NCBI RefSeq assembly: GCF_004217555.1
Contig: NZ_SHKW01000007.1
Span: 124,001-188,000, forward strand
Reading direction: 5' to 3'
Origin: Edaphobacter modestus
GTDB lineage: Bacteria; Acidobacteriota; Terriglobia; Terriglobales; Acidobacteriaceae
Length of the DNA stretch: 64,000 bases
The translations under genes were made by a program, and so were the position numbers. Below, piece after piece: positions 43,723 through 53,315 of this stretch (positions are counted from its first letter, which is position 1; each line of letters begins with the position of its first letter). A model generated the notes under the pieces. That model saw nothing but the letters and a program-made list of their open reading frames with translations. It was not told the origin of the DNA and made no database searches.

Positions 43723-45024
43723 CTACCGTTGGGATTCGGGTAAAGTTTCCTTTTCACTGAGATTACCTGCCGCTATTTCATTCGCGACAGTCAAAATCTG
43801 TATCGTTTTTGCATCATCCGGATCTATAGCAAGAATCTCTTTTAAACGTTCAATAGCTTCTTGAGTTCGTCCAATTTTGCATAAAAGTAAAGCTGCGTTG
43901 CGGGCAAAAACTAGATTAGTTGTATCCGTTTTTGCAGCCTGATCGTAGTGCTCTAAGGCTTCCAGTCGATACCCTTTTCTTTCCAGTTCAATCCCTGTGT
44001 TATTAAGCACCGTGGCTTTTTGCTCATTGATTGACTGAACGTTGCTCTCTGCGAATGAGGTCTTGAGTTGTTTCTGGAGATTAGAAGCAGCAGCCATATT
44101 TCCTGTCTTGGTGTATAACCTCGACAAACGAAATATGACCTCACGATCATCAGGCACCAACCTCATTGCGATTTCGAACTCTGCTATTGCTTCTTCATCA
44201 CGTCCTTGGCTCTGGTAGATCTTACCGAGGAGAACATGTGTGGTTTCGTTATCTGGCTCCAAAACGATGGACCGTTGCAAGGCTGCCATACTCCTTTCCG
44301 GCTGGTTCAGTGAATACAAGCATTCTCCGATAGCTGAGTACGCTTCAGCGGAATCAGGTTCGAGTTCTCGCACCCTAGTGTAAGAGTAGAGAGCGTCCTG
44401 CCACTTCTTCTGAGAGTAGGCATCGCGTGCCTTTAGACGCCAAAAGTCTAACGACACCGGGGTCCTTCTTGTCTTACTCCCCAGTTCAATATCTAACTGC
44501 TTCTCTGACTCCGCGTAATTTCCAGCTCTAGAGAGCACAAGCGCGTAGTTGAACCGTAAATTAGGTAAATCGGGGTCAAGTCGTAAGGCGGTTGATAGAT
44601 GATCCAACGCCATTTCCAAGTTATTAAGACTGGCAAAGGCTAAACCCGCAGACATGTATGTAGGAGCGTATTTCGGCCGCAGAGCAATCGCCTCATTTAG
44701 CTCTGTGCTTGATTCGATAGGCTGCGCCATCATGGCTAGACAAATTCCCGTGAGTAAATGAACATCACTATCAGAGGACGTTCCTAATCGAATTTCTCGC
44801 AAACTTGCCAACGCTTCTTCGACCTTCCCTGCCTGAAGGAGGCTCCTGGCTCGTGCGAGCGACAGAGCTGTGGCATGGGCCTGCGAATTCGAATGCTGTT
44901 GCGCGTAGTTCAGTGGCGGCTTTATAAAGTGGACTCCGACGAGCAACGAGATTAGCAAGATAGTCGGCCGCAATATCTTCGACGATTGAACCCAAAATGG
45001 ACTGTCCGAAGGAATGAGATACAT
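43723..45024 (-). CDS. Exported TPR-repeat protein
   Basis: 433 residues; TGAGGA precedes the ATG. One N-terminal hydrophobic segment (ILRPTILLISLLVGVHFI) acts as signal or anchor. At least eight tetratricopeptide repeats follow, for example MALDHLSTALRLDPDLPNLRFNYAL, SYTRVRELEPDSAEAYSAIGECLYS and AIAEFEIAMRLVPDDREVIFRLS. TPR proteins serve as binding scaffolds. It is divergent from the TonB receptor, with a palindrome between them, and may belong to the same regulatory unit. Confidence 0.85.
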   Translation of the reverse strand: MYLIPSDSPFWVQSSKILRPTILLISLLVGVHFIKPPLNYAQQHSNSQAHATALSLARARSLLQAGKVEEALASLREIRLGTSSDSDVHLLTGICLAMMAQPIESSTELNEAIALRPKYAPTYMSAGLAFASLNNLEMALDHLSTALRLDPDLPNLRFNYALVLSRAGNYAESEKQLDIELGSKTRRTPVSLDFWRLKARDAYSQKKWQDALYSYTRVRELEPDSAEAYSAIGECLYSLNQPERSMAALQRSIVLEPDNETTHVLLGKIYQSQGRDEEAIAEFEIAMRLVPDDREVIFRLSRLYTKTGNMAAASNLQKQLKTSFAESNVQSINEQKATVLNNTGIELERKGYRLEALEHYDQAAKTDTTNLVFARNAALLLCKIGRTQEAIERLKEILAIDPDDAKTIQILTVANEIAAGNLSEKETLPESQR

Positions 45025-45195
45025 ATTCGATCCTCAAACTGAAATTGAAATACCTCGCAAACGTTGAATGGCTGAGTTCATCCATCGTCTCCCAGTTGCA
45101 AAATTCATGTCCAGCCTTCTCAACAGCCCCAAATGCCAATAGTGGAACTAGTTTCGTATTGCTAAACGCCCAAAATCGCCATTCTGTACCTGTTT

Positions 45196-45214
45196 TATAT
45201 CAGATACTGATATA
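45196..45214. promoter_or_regulatory. 19-bp palindrome between TPR gene and TonB receptor
   Basis: TATATCAG-ATA-CTGATATA: two perfect 8-base half-sites around a 3-base centre. It lies 43 bases upstream of a good -35 box facing the receptor and in the divergent promoter region. Likely a binding site for a dimeric regulator. Confidence 0.5.
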
Positions 45215-45238
45215 CCGCTCATATGCAGATAATTTTCC

Positions 45239-45268
45239 TTGACAAGCCAGTTTCTGGCTGTCTATATC
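45239..45268 (+). promoter_or_regulatory. Predicted sigma70-type promoter for the TonB receptor
   Basis: TTGACA (45239-45244), an 18-base spacer and TATATC (45263-45268). The spacer contains AGCCAG-TTT-CTGGCT, an inverted repeat that could itself be an operator. The receptor ATG is 75 bases downstream. Confidence 0.5.
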
Positions 45269-45342
45269 TTGGTCGCTTCGTAAGGGTGCCTTTCCCAACC
45301 GGGCGATGTGATTGACGGTCAGAAATTCTTTGGAGAGCGAGC

Positions 45343-48300
45343 ATGTCAGAAATCAGTTGCTATAAGAATGCGAAGTCCGGAAGTTTACATCGTCGATTGC
45401 GCAATGCGATTCGAACTTTTGTCTCGAGTGGTCTACTTATTGCGCTTTGCCCCACCGCATACGGGCAGACTGCTACAGGGCAATTTAACGGTCACGTTTT
45501 AGACAACACCGACGCTGCGGTTGTAGGCGCTACGGTAACTCTCATAAACCCACAAAGTGGATTGAATCGGGTTGCAATCACCAACGGCGAAGGGCTCTAT
45601 CAATTTCCACTTCTCCCTCCAGGCAGATACAAGTTGACTGCGTCACAAAATGGTTTTCAGACAGCAGCAAGTCCTGAGCTTCAGCTTGATGTCAATCAAA
45701 ATGCGACTCAGGATTTTCACCTGCAAGTCGGATCGAAGATGGAGACGGTCGATGTCTCGGCGTCTGCTGAACTGCTCCAAGCCTCATCTACGGAGTTAGG
45801 AACCGCGGTAGAGCAGCGTACGGTTAACGAACTGCCCCTCAATGGAAGAAATTTTACCGCGCTGCTTACTCTTGCCCCTGGTGTCAATGCGGTGAACTAC
45901 TCCCAGAATAAAACAGTCGGCTATAGCACAGGATTCGGCGCGCCGGGTCTGCCAACCGCCACCTTTGTCTATCCATCTGTGCAGGGCCAATGGAATCGGG
46001 AAAATCTTTATTTCATGGATGGAATCATCAACACTGCTGCCTTTGGCGGCTCATACGACATCCCGCCAATCGTCGATGCTATTCAAGAGTTCAAGATCCA
46101 ATCACACAACGACGTTGCGGAGTTCGGTGGTGTTTTGGGTGGAGTTGTCAACCTCGTCACCAAATCTGGCACAAACGCATATCATGGCGCGATATGGGAG
46201 TATCTACGTAACAATGCCTTTGACGCTCGCAATCCATTTACAGATTTCAAAGGTAACGTCTCGGCAGCACCGGCTTCCTTTCGTCAGAATGAGTATGGAG
46301 GCGACATTGGTGGCCCCGTACGAATTCCCAAGATCTATAACGGCCAAGACAGAACGTTCTTCTTCTTCGCCTATGAAGGATGGAGATATTCGAAGGCGGC
46401 GGGACTCACCTACATATCTCCCACTCCTGCCGAATTAAATGGTGATTTTACTAATCCGTCGGTGCTCACTACGAGTCCAACTACGGGCCAAAAGGTTCCT
46501 GCACTTTTATACAATCCATTTTCAACAACCGGCACTCCGGGAAATTACACCCGACAACTCCTCGGCGACGGCAGACACATTCCTGCGAGCATGATTGATC
46601 CTGTGAATCAAGCTTTTCTTAAGAATTATGGGGACACTCCAAACTTCACCCCCACCACGCCGGGCGGCCCCAATACGATCCTCAATGCAGTTGGTACAGA
46701 TAATGCCAATCAATATAACGGGCGTATTGACCAGAATTTTGGAGCCAACAACGTCTTGTGGTTTCGATACAGTGTTCTCGCCGGTGGCAATCTAAATCCT
46801 TTAGCTGCCCACGTCGCCACTGTCAGCAGTGCAACCAACAGAAACTTCGGTGGTGGATATACTCACGTGTTTACTCCAAGCCTGATCTTGGATGCACGGG
46901 TTGGATATTCAGGAAGATTCAACACCGTGACCGAAACCAAACCAATAGGTGTCACGGCCGATTCTGGGTTTCCTGGCGTTGAGGCGACCTATGGGCACGT
47001 GAGTTTTACCTACCCAAGCGCCTCATACAACACTATCGGCGGCAGCGGTCCGAGCGGCTCGACTACTCATGAACTCAGTTACGCTGGAAATATTACCTGG
47101 CTGCACGGCAACCATCAGATACGCTTCGGATTCCAACAGATTATCCCACAGAGAACTACCGGACTTTCCGGTGGCCATTTTGGCGGCGCTAGTTTCACAC
47201 ATGACCCCAGCGAAACCGCTGATCCACGTAATGCTTCAAGCACAGGCAATCCTCTCGCCTCCGCGCTCATAGGCACTCCACATAATGGTCGCTTTCAGTC
47301 CCAACAGAACGGTTTGCGTTTCTATGCGAGTGCCGCGTACATCCAGGATTCATGGAAGGTCACTCCAAAACTAACTATTAGCGCTGGTCTTCGTTGGGAT
47401 TCTCAATCATCACCTCGTATATTGGTGGGAAGTGCGGCAATGCTTGATCCCAATACGGGTAACTGGATTGTCTCAGGCGGGAAACTACCTCCTCCTTGTG
47501 ACCCGGGCGCTGGCATCTATGCTCCGTGTATTCCCTCTTCGACTCCGGAAAACAACGCCTCATTAGCGGCGCATCTAAGGGTCGCAGACAATCCAAATCT
47601 TGGCCCTGATGGAGTCTACAAAGATTTCGGTCCCCGGTTCGGAATGGCATACAAACTAGACTCCTCTACCGTCCTACGAGGTGGATATGGGTTGGTTTAT
47701 GACAACCTGCAAGGTGCGATTCAAACGCTCAACGATCGAATGCAAGCGTGGCCGTCTAATGCCTCTCTTCCGCTCGTATTCAACAACACGGGTTCCCCTG
47801 TACAAACCATGACGCAAATTGTGCCGACTCTTTCTGCCGCGAACGCCCTTCCGGCCGTTCCAACGCCGTGGCAGCAATCGGGCTGGTATTACGATCCACA
47901 TTTGAAAAATCACTATTCTCATCAGTTCAACCTGGAGATCCAAAAACAAATAAGCTCGAGCCTGATGGCGTCTATTTCATACGCAGGAAGCGTCAATAGA
48001 CGCCTTCCACTGACCGGTCTAATGAATAACTCACCTCTCTCCGGTCAGGCTGGAGCAAATCGTCCGTTTCCGTGGGCAGGTACACAGATTATGGCAACCT
48101 CTCGCGGTGAATCAAACTACAACTCTCTCCAGCTAAGAGCCGAGAAACGGATGGCCTCTGGATTTGCTTTCGGGGCTGGGTACACCTGGTCTAAATCACT
48201 CGATAACGGCGCAAGCGGATTCTTCAACACCGAAAATGGACCGGGGGGGGCTTCACAAGTACAGAACTATAATGATCTCAGTCAGAATTACGGACTATCC

Positions 48301-48858
48301 GGTAATAGCATCGCCCATATTGTCTACGCATGGACTTTATACGAATTGCCGTTTGGAAAAGATAAGCCATATCTCAATCATGGATTTGCATCTTACGTTG
48401 CGGGTGGATGGCAAGCGAATCTAAATCTGTCGGCACATTCAGGACCACCGCTCAGCTTTGCCGATTCGGGCATTGATCCTGCAAATATCGGGAACAGCGG
48501 TACTCAGATCTATGCAAGGGCAAGCATTACCAAGAGTCCTAAGATCTCTCATCCAACCAAGAACAGGGCATTCGACACAACAGTCTTTTTCCACCCTCGC
48601 AACGAATATGGAAATACAGGACGGGGAATCATACTCGGCATGCCGTTCGATAATCTCGATTTTTCTTTGAACAAAGGAATCTCTATCGCAGATAAAGCCA
48701 AATTGCAGTTCAGGGCGGAGTTCTTCAATGTCTTCAATATTCAAAACTATGGATTACCAGGTACCACCTTTGGAGGAAGTAATTTCGGTATCATCACAGG
48801 CTTGGCGGCAGGATCTACTCCCAGACAAATGCAATTCAGTCTAAGAGCAAGTTTCTAA
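45343..48858 (+). CDS. TonB-dependent receptor, Oar-like, of the catabolic island
   Basis: 1171 residues; GGAGAG precedes the ATG. Signal sequence around FVSSGLLIALCPTAYGQ, carboxypeptidase-regulatory domain (~38-120, FNGHVLDNTDAAVVGATVTL), plug (~125-240, NELPLNGRNFTALLTLAPGVN and FMDGIINTAAFGGSYD) and a barrel ending in Phe (MQFSLRASF). It is the first gene of the long plus-strand catabolic run, so it probably imports the compound that the run degrades. Sequence differs clearly from the receptor at 4055-7588, suggesting a different ligand. Confidence 0.9.
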   Translation: MSEISCYKNAKSGSLHRRLRNAIRTFVSSGLLIALCPTAYGQTATGQFNGHVLDNTDAAVVGATVTLINPQSGLNRVAITNGEGLYQFPLLPPGRYKLTASQNGFQTAASPELQLDVNQNATQDFHLQVGSKMETVDVSASAELLQASSTELGTAVEQRTVNELPLNGRNFTALLTLAPGVNAVNYSQNKTVGYSTGFGAPGLPTATFVYPSVQGQWNRENLYFMDGIINTAAFGGSYDIPPIVDAIQEFKIQSHNDVAEFGGVLGGVVNLVTKSGTNAYHGAIWEYLRNNAFDARNPFTDFKGNVSAAPASFRQNEYGGDIGGPVRIPKIYNGQDRTFFFFAYEGWRYSKAAGLTYISPTPAELNGDFTNPSVLTTSPTTGQKVPALLYNPFSTTGTPGNYTRQLLGDGRHIPASMIDPVNQAFLKNYGDTPNFTPTTPGGPNTILNAVGTDNANQYNGRIDQNFGANNVLWFRYSVLAGGNLNPLAAHVATVSSATNRNFGGGYTHVFTPSLILDARVGYSGRFNTVTETKPIGVTADSGFPGVEATYGHVSFTYPSASYNTIGGSGPSGSTTHELSYAGNITWLHGNHQIRFGFQQIIPQRTTGLSGGHFGGASFTHDPSETADPRNASSTGNPLASALIGTPHNGRFQSQQNGLRFYASAAYIQDSWKVTPKLTISAGLRWDSQSSPRILVGSAAMLDPNTGNWIVSGGKLPPPCDPGAGIYAPCIPSSTPENNASLAAHLRVADNPNLGPDGVYKDFGPRFGMAYKLDSSTVLRGGYGLVYDNLQGAIQTLNDRMQAWPSNASLPLVFNNTGSPVQTMTQIVPTLSAANALPAVPTPWQQSGWYYDPHLKNHYSHQFNLEIQKQISSSLMASISYAGSVNRRLPLTGLMNNSPLSGQAGANRPFPWAGTQIMATSRGESNYNSLQLRAEKRMASGFAFGAGYTWSKSLDNGASGFFNTENGPGGASQVQNYNDLSQNYGLSGNSIAHIVYAWTLYELPFGKDKPYLNHGFASYVAGGWQANLNLSAHSGPPLSFADSGIDPANIGNSGTQIYARASITKSPKISHPTKNRAFDTTVFFHPRNEYGNTGRGIILGMPFDNLDFSLNKGISIADKAKLQFRAEFFNVFNIQNYGLPGTTFGGSNFGIITGLAAGSTPRQMQFSLRASF

Positions 48859-49005
48859 ATCTTCCATTATTTCTAAACCAGTTAGTCGCTCTGGTGCTTG
48901 GAACATCTAGTTGCGGCGATCCTCTATGAAAAGGAACGTTTTCCCGCAACCAGATTATCCTATCGTCCATTTATGGTTTGAAAAGATCGCTAATAAGGAT
49001 GATCA

Positions 49006-51054
49006 ATGATTGCTCCCCCTGATGTTTATCCGACTATCGAAGATAGCAACAGTTCCGCCCATATCACTCTCCTGAGGGAGATGATACTTATCAGAGAGCT
49101 GGAGCAAAGGTCACTAGATCTGAGCACTGCTTCACCTCCAACTGTTGTGGGCTCTGTACACCTGTGCGCTGGTCAGGAAGCGGTTCCGGTTGGAACACTT
49201 GCCGGCCTTGGAACTGCTGATCAAATCGTTGCGACATATCGTGGCCATGGATGGGCGCTATCGTCTGGTTTGTCTCTAGTCGAGCTCATGGGTGAGATTT
49301 GTCACCGAACCATTGGCATTAACCAAGGCCGCGGAGGATCAGCGTACATGATGGCCCCAGAAAGGCGCTTCATCGGAGAAAATTCCATTGTGGGCGCCGG
49401 CCTTCCCATTGCTTGCGGCGTAGCCTTGTCAAATCTGGCTTATAAGAATGGGAGGGTAGTTGCAGTTTCTCTTGGCGATGGAGCATTCAATCAAGGAGCG
49501 ACTCATGAGGGTATCGCATTCGCCGCAGCGAAGAATCTCCCGGTCCTTATTATCTGCGAAAACAATCGTTGGTCAGAGCTGACCCCTTCCTCTTTGACTT
49601 TCAAAGTAGACCGTATAGCCCAGAGAGCAAATGGGTACGGAATTCAGGGTGTAACTATCGATGGGACAGATCCAGTAGTTGTACGCGACACGGTGATACA
49701 GGCTGCGGGGTGGGCTCGAGAGAATCGCGGCCCTGTGCTGATTGAATGTCGAGTACCCCGCTTGTGGGGCCACTACAACCGAGATATCGAACACTACCGG
49801 CCAAAGGAAGATCGTGACGAAGCAAGGGCCCGAGATCCGATTGTTCAATTTTCTAATAAGTTGCTCGGTGCAGGTTTGATTAGTCAAAATACTTTGACCG
49901 AATTGTCCATCGGTGTAAAGAACGAGATGGACGAAGCCGTAGCGATAGTTCTCAACTCGCCCATTCCCGATCCTGCAAGTGCAGCCAGACATGTTTGGGC
50001 CTTGCCAAATCCCACCTCTGTCCCTGATAGAGCACCTGAGCTCAAACAGAGCTATGGTTCAAAGACAGCTAGCTATATTCAAGCGGTAAACGAGGCACTC
50101 TCAAGGGAATTGGAAACTCGCCCGGAAGTAGTCATATTTGGTGAAGATGTTGGATTCGCTGGTGGCATCTTCGGAGCTTCAAGAGGACTTCAGAAACGTT
50201 ATGGCATTGAACGCGTTTTTGACACGCCTATCTCAGAGAGCGCGATTCTCGGCTCCGCGGTAGGTGCTGCAATGATGGGAATGAAACCGATTGTAGAAAT
50301 CATGTGGGCTGACTTTCTGCTCGTCGCGTTAGATCAAATCATCAATCAAGCTGCGAATGTTCGTTATATTACCGGTGGCCGGGCGGGTGCTCCCATCGTC
50401 GTCCGTACTCAACAAGGAGCGACGCTCGGATCGTGCGCCCAGCATTCACAATGTTTGGAGGCTGTTCTGGCACATATTCCGGGGCTGAGAATTGCTATAC
50501 CGGCAACGCCGCAGGACGCATACGATCTTTTACGTTCAGCAGTCGCATCACCAGATCCTTGTATCATTTTCGAGTCGAGAGCACTGTATCAAACAACGAG
50601 CATGGTTTCTTTTTCAGATGAAATAGAGCCTATCGGTATATCTCGCCTGCGTAAATCTGGCCGTGACGTGATGATCATCACATGGGGAACAATGCTTTCC
50701 GTGGCATTGGGTGCCGCCGAAAGACTCGTAGAAGAAGGTGTCGACGCCGGAGTTCTCGATTTACGCTGGTTATGCCCTTTGGACACTAAAGCGCTGCGTA
50801 TAGCTGTCGAAGAGGCAAACGGAAAGGCAGTCGTTGTACATGAGGCAAATCGCACAGGTGGCTTCGGAGCCGAGATCGTAGCGACACTTCACGAGTTATT
50901 CGATAATAACATTCATCTTGACGTGGTTAGGGTTGCCACTCCAGACGTGAGAATCCCTGCCGCGCCCAATCTACAGCGGGAACTTATACCAACAATCGAT
51001 GACGTCGTTAGAGTAGTCCGTCAACTGCTTGTCTCAACACAGAGTCGCGTTTGA
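49006..51054 (+). CDS. Fused alpha-beta E1 component, TPP-dependent 2-oxoacid dehydrogenase type
   Basis: 682 residues. The N-terminal half is the E1-alpha domain (HLCAGQEAVPVGTLAGL, RGHGWALSSG) with the thiamine-diphosphate motif GDGAFNQGATHEGIAFAA...ICENN. The C-terminal half is the E1-beta transketolase-like domain (VVIFGEDVGFAGGIFGAS, RVFDTPISESAILGSAVGAA, MIITWGTMLSVALGAAERL). E1 decarboxylates a 2-oxo acid and hands the acyl group to lipoyl E2, or cleaves acyloins. No E2 or E3 gene is in the window, so it borrows them or works as a free decarboxylase or acyloin-cleaving enzyme. It opens the enzyme run after the TonB receptor. Confidence 0.88.
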   Translation: MIAPPDVYPTIEDSNSSAHITLLREMILIRELEQRSLDLSTASPPTVVGSVHLCAGQEAVPVGTLAGLGTADQIVATYRGHGWALSSGLSLVELMGEICHRTIGINQGRGGSAYMMAPERRFIGENSIVGAGLPIACGVALSNLAYKNGRVVAVSLGDGAFNQGATHEGIAFAAAKNLPVLIICENNRWSELTPSSLTFKVDRIAQRANGYGIQGVTIDGTDPVVVRDTVIQAAGWARENRGPVLIECRVPRLWGHYNRDIEHYRPKEDRDEARARDPIVQFSNKLLGAGLISQNTLTELSIGVKNEMDEAVAIVLNSPIPDPASAARHVWALPNPTSVPDRAPELKQSYGSKTASYIQAVNEALSRELETRPEVVIFGEDVGFAGGIFGASRGLQKRYGIERVFDTPISESAILGSAVGAAMMGMKPIVEIMWADFLLVALDQIINQAANVRYITGGRAGAPIVVRTQQGATLGSCAQHSQCLEAVLAHIPGLRIAIPATPQDAYDLLRSAVASPDPCIIFESRALYQTTSMVSFSDEIEPIGISRLRKSGRDVMIITWGTMLSVALGAAERLVEEGVDAGVLDLRWLCPLDTKALRIAVEEANGKAVVVHEANRTGGFGAEIVATLHELFDNNIHLDVVRVATPDVRIPAAPNLQRELIPTIDDVVRVVRQLLVSTQSRV

Positions 51055-51071
51055 CTCTATTAGGTGATTGT

Positions 51072-51374
51072 ATGGAGTTTTTAGTATTCATGGAGCTTAC
51101 AAAAACGATTGAAGGTGGTAGCAAGAAGGAAGTTGTCTTGCGTGAACAAGAAAGGTTGCGGAGCCGTCAGCTTTCCGAAAAAGGCGTTCTACTCCGCCTC
51201 TGGCGAGTACCAGGACGCCGAGCAAACTGGGGAATCTGGAATGCTAACAGTTGCGATGAACTTCACGATGCAATCGTGTCCTTACCTCTGTTCCACTACA
51301 TGACGATTACTGTACATCCTTTGGCATCGCACCCTAACGATCCCATACCTTTGTATTCAGGAGCAGGAAAATGA
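51072..51374 (+). CDS. Muconolactone-isomerase-like small protein (first copy)
   Basis: 100 residues from ATG at 51072 (AGGTGAT upstream); a TTG at 51051 is less likely. It resembles the muconolactone delta-isomerase family: MEFLVFMEL, REQERLRSRQLSEKGVLLRLWRVPG, ANWGIWNANSCDELHDAIVSLPLF, YMTITVHPLASHP. Such ferredoxin-like alpha+beta barrels assemble into oligomers; MLI isomerises lactones in the 3-oxoadipate pathway. Its stop overlaps the start of the SDR gene (ATGA). A relative lies at 52969. Confidence 0.75.
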   Translation: MEFLVFMELTKTIEGGSKKEVVLREQERLRSRQLSEKGVLLRLWRVPGRRANWGIWNANSCDELHDAIVSLPLFHYMTITVHPLASHPNDPIPLYSGAGK

Positions 51375-52150
51375 GGTCTATAGAGAAGCTATTCCGACTT
51401 GAAGACAAGGTGGCTCTAGTTACAGGGGGCTATGGTGGCATCGGAGAGGCTGTTTGTGAAGGAATGGCACTGGCTGGAGCTAAGGTGGCCGTAGCTGGAC
51501 ATAACGGTCAGCGTGCAGCCGCATGCGCGAAGTCTCTTTCAGATCAAGGCTACGATGCTTGGTCAACCAACTTCGAAGCGACCTCGGTTTCTGAAACACA
51601 AAGAATGGTAGATCAAACGATTTCCCGGTTCGGTCGTCTAGACATTCTCGTGAATTGTGTCGGCCTAAATCGTGAAGAGAAGGCCGGACAGGTTACAGAA
51701 GAGATGTTCGACTATGTCTATAGCGTTAATCTGAAAAGTGCCATGTTTCAGGCGCAGGCTGCTGCTAACTACATGATTCAGCAGGGCGGCGGACGGCAGA
51801 TTCACCTTGGTTCTGTTCGTTCGGTTCTTGCTTTACGTGGTCGTGGCTATGCTGCATACTGCGCCGCCAAAGGCGGTCTGATTACTTTGTGCCGGCAGTT
51901 ATCAGCCGAGTGGGCATCCGACAACATCACTGTTAATGTAGTCGCTCCTACGTTCATCCGCACTGAACAAGTGGGCAGGATGCTTGCCGATCCAGTATTT
52001 TCCTCAAAGCTAGTCGAGCGAATACCCCTCGGGCGGATTGGCGAACCGACGGATGTTATGAGCGCGGTCCTCTTCCTCGCATCTCCAGCCTCCAGCTTTA
52101 TTACTGGCCACACCCTCTATCTGGACGGAGGACTCACAGTAACACAATAA
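51371..52150 (+). CDS. Short-chain dehydrogenase/reductase (first copy)
   Basis: 259 residues; start overlaps the preceding stop. Cofactor motif TGGYGGIG, NAG-equivalent NCVG, catalytic Ser in HLGSVRSVL and Tyr-Lys in YAAYCAAKGG; C-terminal GRIGEPTDVMSAVLFLASPASSFITGHTLYLDGG is classical. Arg/His after the first strand (AGHNGQR) leaves NAD versus NADP preference open. It probably oxidises a hydroxyl of the pathway intermediate, as SDRs do in oxidative sugar-acid routes. Confidence 0.88.
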   Translation: MRSIEKLFRLEDKVALVTGGYGGIGEAVCEGMALAGAKVAVAGHNGQRAAACAKSLSDQGYDAWSTNFEATSVSETQRMVDQTISRFGRLDILVNCVGLNREEKAGQVTEEMFDYVYSVNLKSAMFQAQAAANYMIQQGGGRQIHLGSVRSVLALRGRGYAAYCAAKGGLITLCRQLSAEWASDNITVNVVAPTFIRTEQVGRMLADPVFSSKLVERIPLGRIGEPTDVMSAVLFLASPASSFITGHTLYLDGGLTVTQ

Positions 52151-52191
52151 ATTCAAATCACTGGGAAAGGTTCAACACGGGAACTATTCTG

Positions 52192-52911
52192 ATGCCTACA
52201 AAGTTTATAGATTTGAGCATGGCAGTACACAACGAGATGATAACTTTTCCGCGAGTCGTCCGACCTGCTCTCGTCATGTATGAGACTTGGAAGGGATTTG
52301 CCGAACGTATCGGGGCTGCTGAGCACGGTATTGATTCGCTAACAGCGCACTACATGGTAGTGTTGGGCGATCACATTGGGACCCATATGGATTCACTTCG
52401 TCACATGCGAGAAGATGCACCTGGGCCTGAGGCGATACCGCTTGAATACTGCTACGGCGACGGTGTTTGCCTTGACTTTCGACACCTTCCGAAGGGAGCT
52501 GGCATAAGTGTTGGAGACGTTCTTGAGGCGTTAACCAGGATCGATTACACGCTGAAACCTCTTGACATCGTCTTAATTCATACGGGCGCAGGGAAAATAC
52601 AGGATAGCGACAGGTATCTCACTGATCATGTCGGAATGACCGGAGAGGCTACAATCTGGTTGCTGGATCAAGGTATCAAGATGATGGGCATCGATGCTGT
52701 CACTTTTGACCCTCCTATTTGGGCTATGTTTGAACGTAAGAAGTTCTGGGAAGCTCATCGGGTTATGAATACGCGCGAATATTATCACCTCGAAAATCTT
52801 ACAAATCTCGACCAACTTCCGAGTCACGGATTCACACTTAGTTTGTTTCCCGTCAAATGGGTTAACACTACAGGCGCTCCGGTAAGGGCTGTTGCCATTC
52901 TTAATCAATAG
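52192..52911 (+). CDS. Cyclase-family (kynurenine-formamidase-like) metal hydrolase
   Basis: 239 residues. The HxGTHxD metal motif is present (GDHIGTHMDSLRHM), along with FIDLSMAVHNEMITFPR at the start and a conserved DAVTFDPPIWAMF region; family members hydrolyse amides or open lactone/cyclic rings. Only 41 bases separate it from the SDR gene. In this setting ring or lactone opening is the likely reaction. Confidence 0.85.
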   Translation: MPTKFIDLSMAVHNEMITFPRVVRPALVMYETWKGFAERIGAAEHGIDSLTAHYMVVLGDHIGTHMDSLRHMREDAPGPEAIPLEYCYGDGVCLDFRHLPKGAGISVGDVLEALTRIDYTLKPLDIVLIHTGAGKIQDSDRYLTDHVGMTGEATIWLLDQGIKMMGIDAVTFDPPIWAMFERKKFWEAHRVMNTREYYHLENLTNLDQLPSHGFTLSLFPVKWVNTTGAPVRAVAILNQ

Positions 52912-52968
52912 GTCAGCCGTTAGAGGACATAGCTTGCTATCAGAAATACGGTGATATCGGGAGATCGA

Positions 52969-53247
52969 ATGCAATTCCTTTCCATTTCGCGCCCTCACAG
53001 AAGTTTTACTGAAAGCCAGTACCTGGAGTTAGTCGATGCCGAAGGCAGACAAGCTCGAACACTCTATACAAATGGCACGATTAGACAGCTATGGCATCGT
53101 ATGGACGCTCCGGGTGTTTGCATTCTATGGGAAGCAAATGATGCTAAAGATGTCAAGGAGATGCTAGATGCCCTTCCATTTGCGAAAGCAGGAATCGTCG
53201 AATTTACGGTAATTCCTCTCAAGCCGTACAAAGGTTTCGGATCGTGA
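52969..53247 (+). CDS. Muconolactone-isomerase-like small protein (second copy)
   Basis: 92 residues from ATG at 52969 with GGGAGAT upstream. Related in layout to the product of 51072: FLSISRPHRSF then LWHRMDAPGVCILWEANDAKDVKEMLDALPFAKAGI and a C-terminal strand FTVIPLKPYKGFG. The N-terminus is shorter and lacks the usual catalytic acid region, so the two may form a hetero-oligomer or serve consecutive steps. Function inferred from family and context only. Confidence 0.65.
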   Translation: MQFLSISRPHRSFTESQYLELVDAEGRQARTLYTNGTIRQLWHRMDAPGVCILWEANDAKDVKEMLDALPFAKAGIVEFTVIPLKPYKGFGS

Positions 53248-53315
53248 TGATTAGCTGTAGTGCAAGGTAGAGGTTCGCTGAGCATGTGTCGAAAACCAAG
53301 AGCTAGGAGCCAAGT

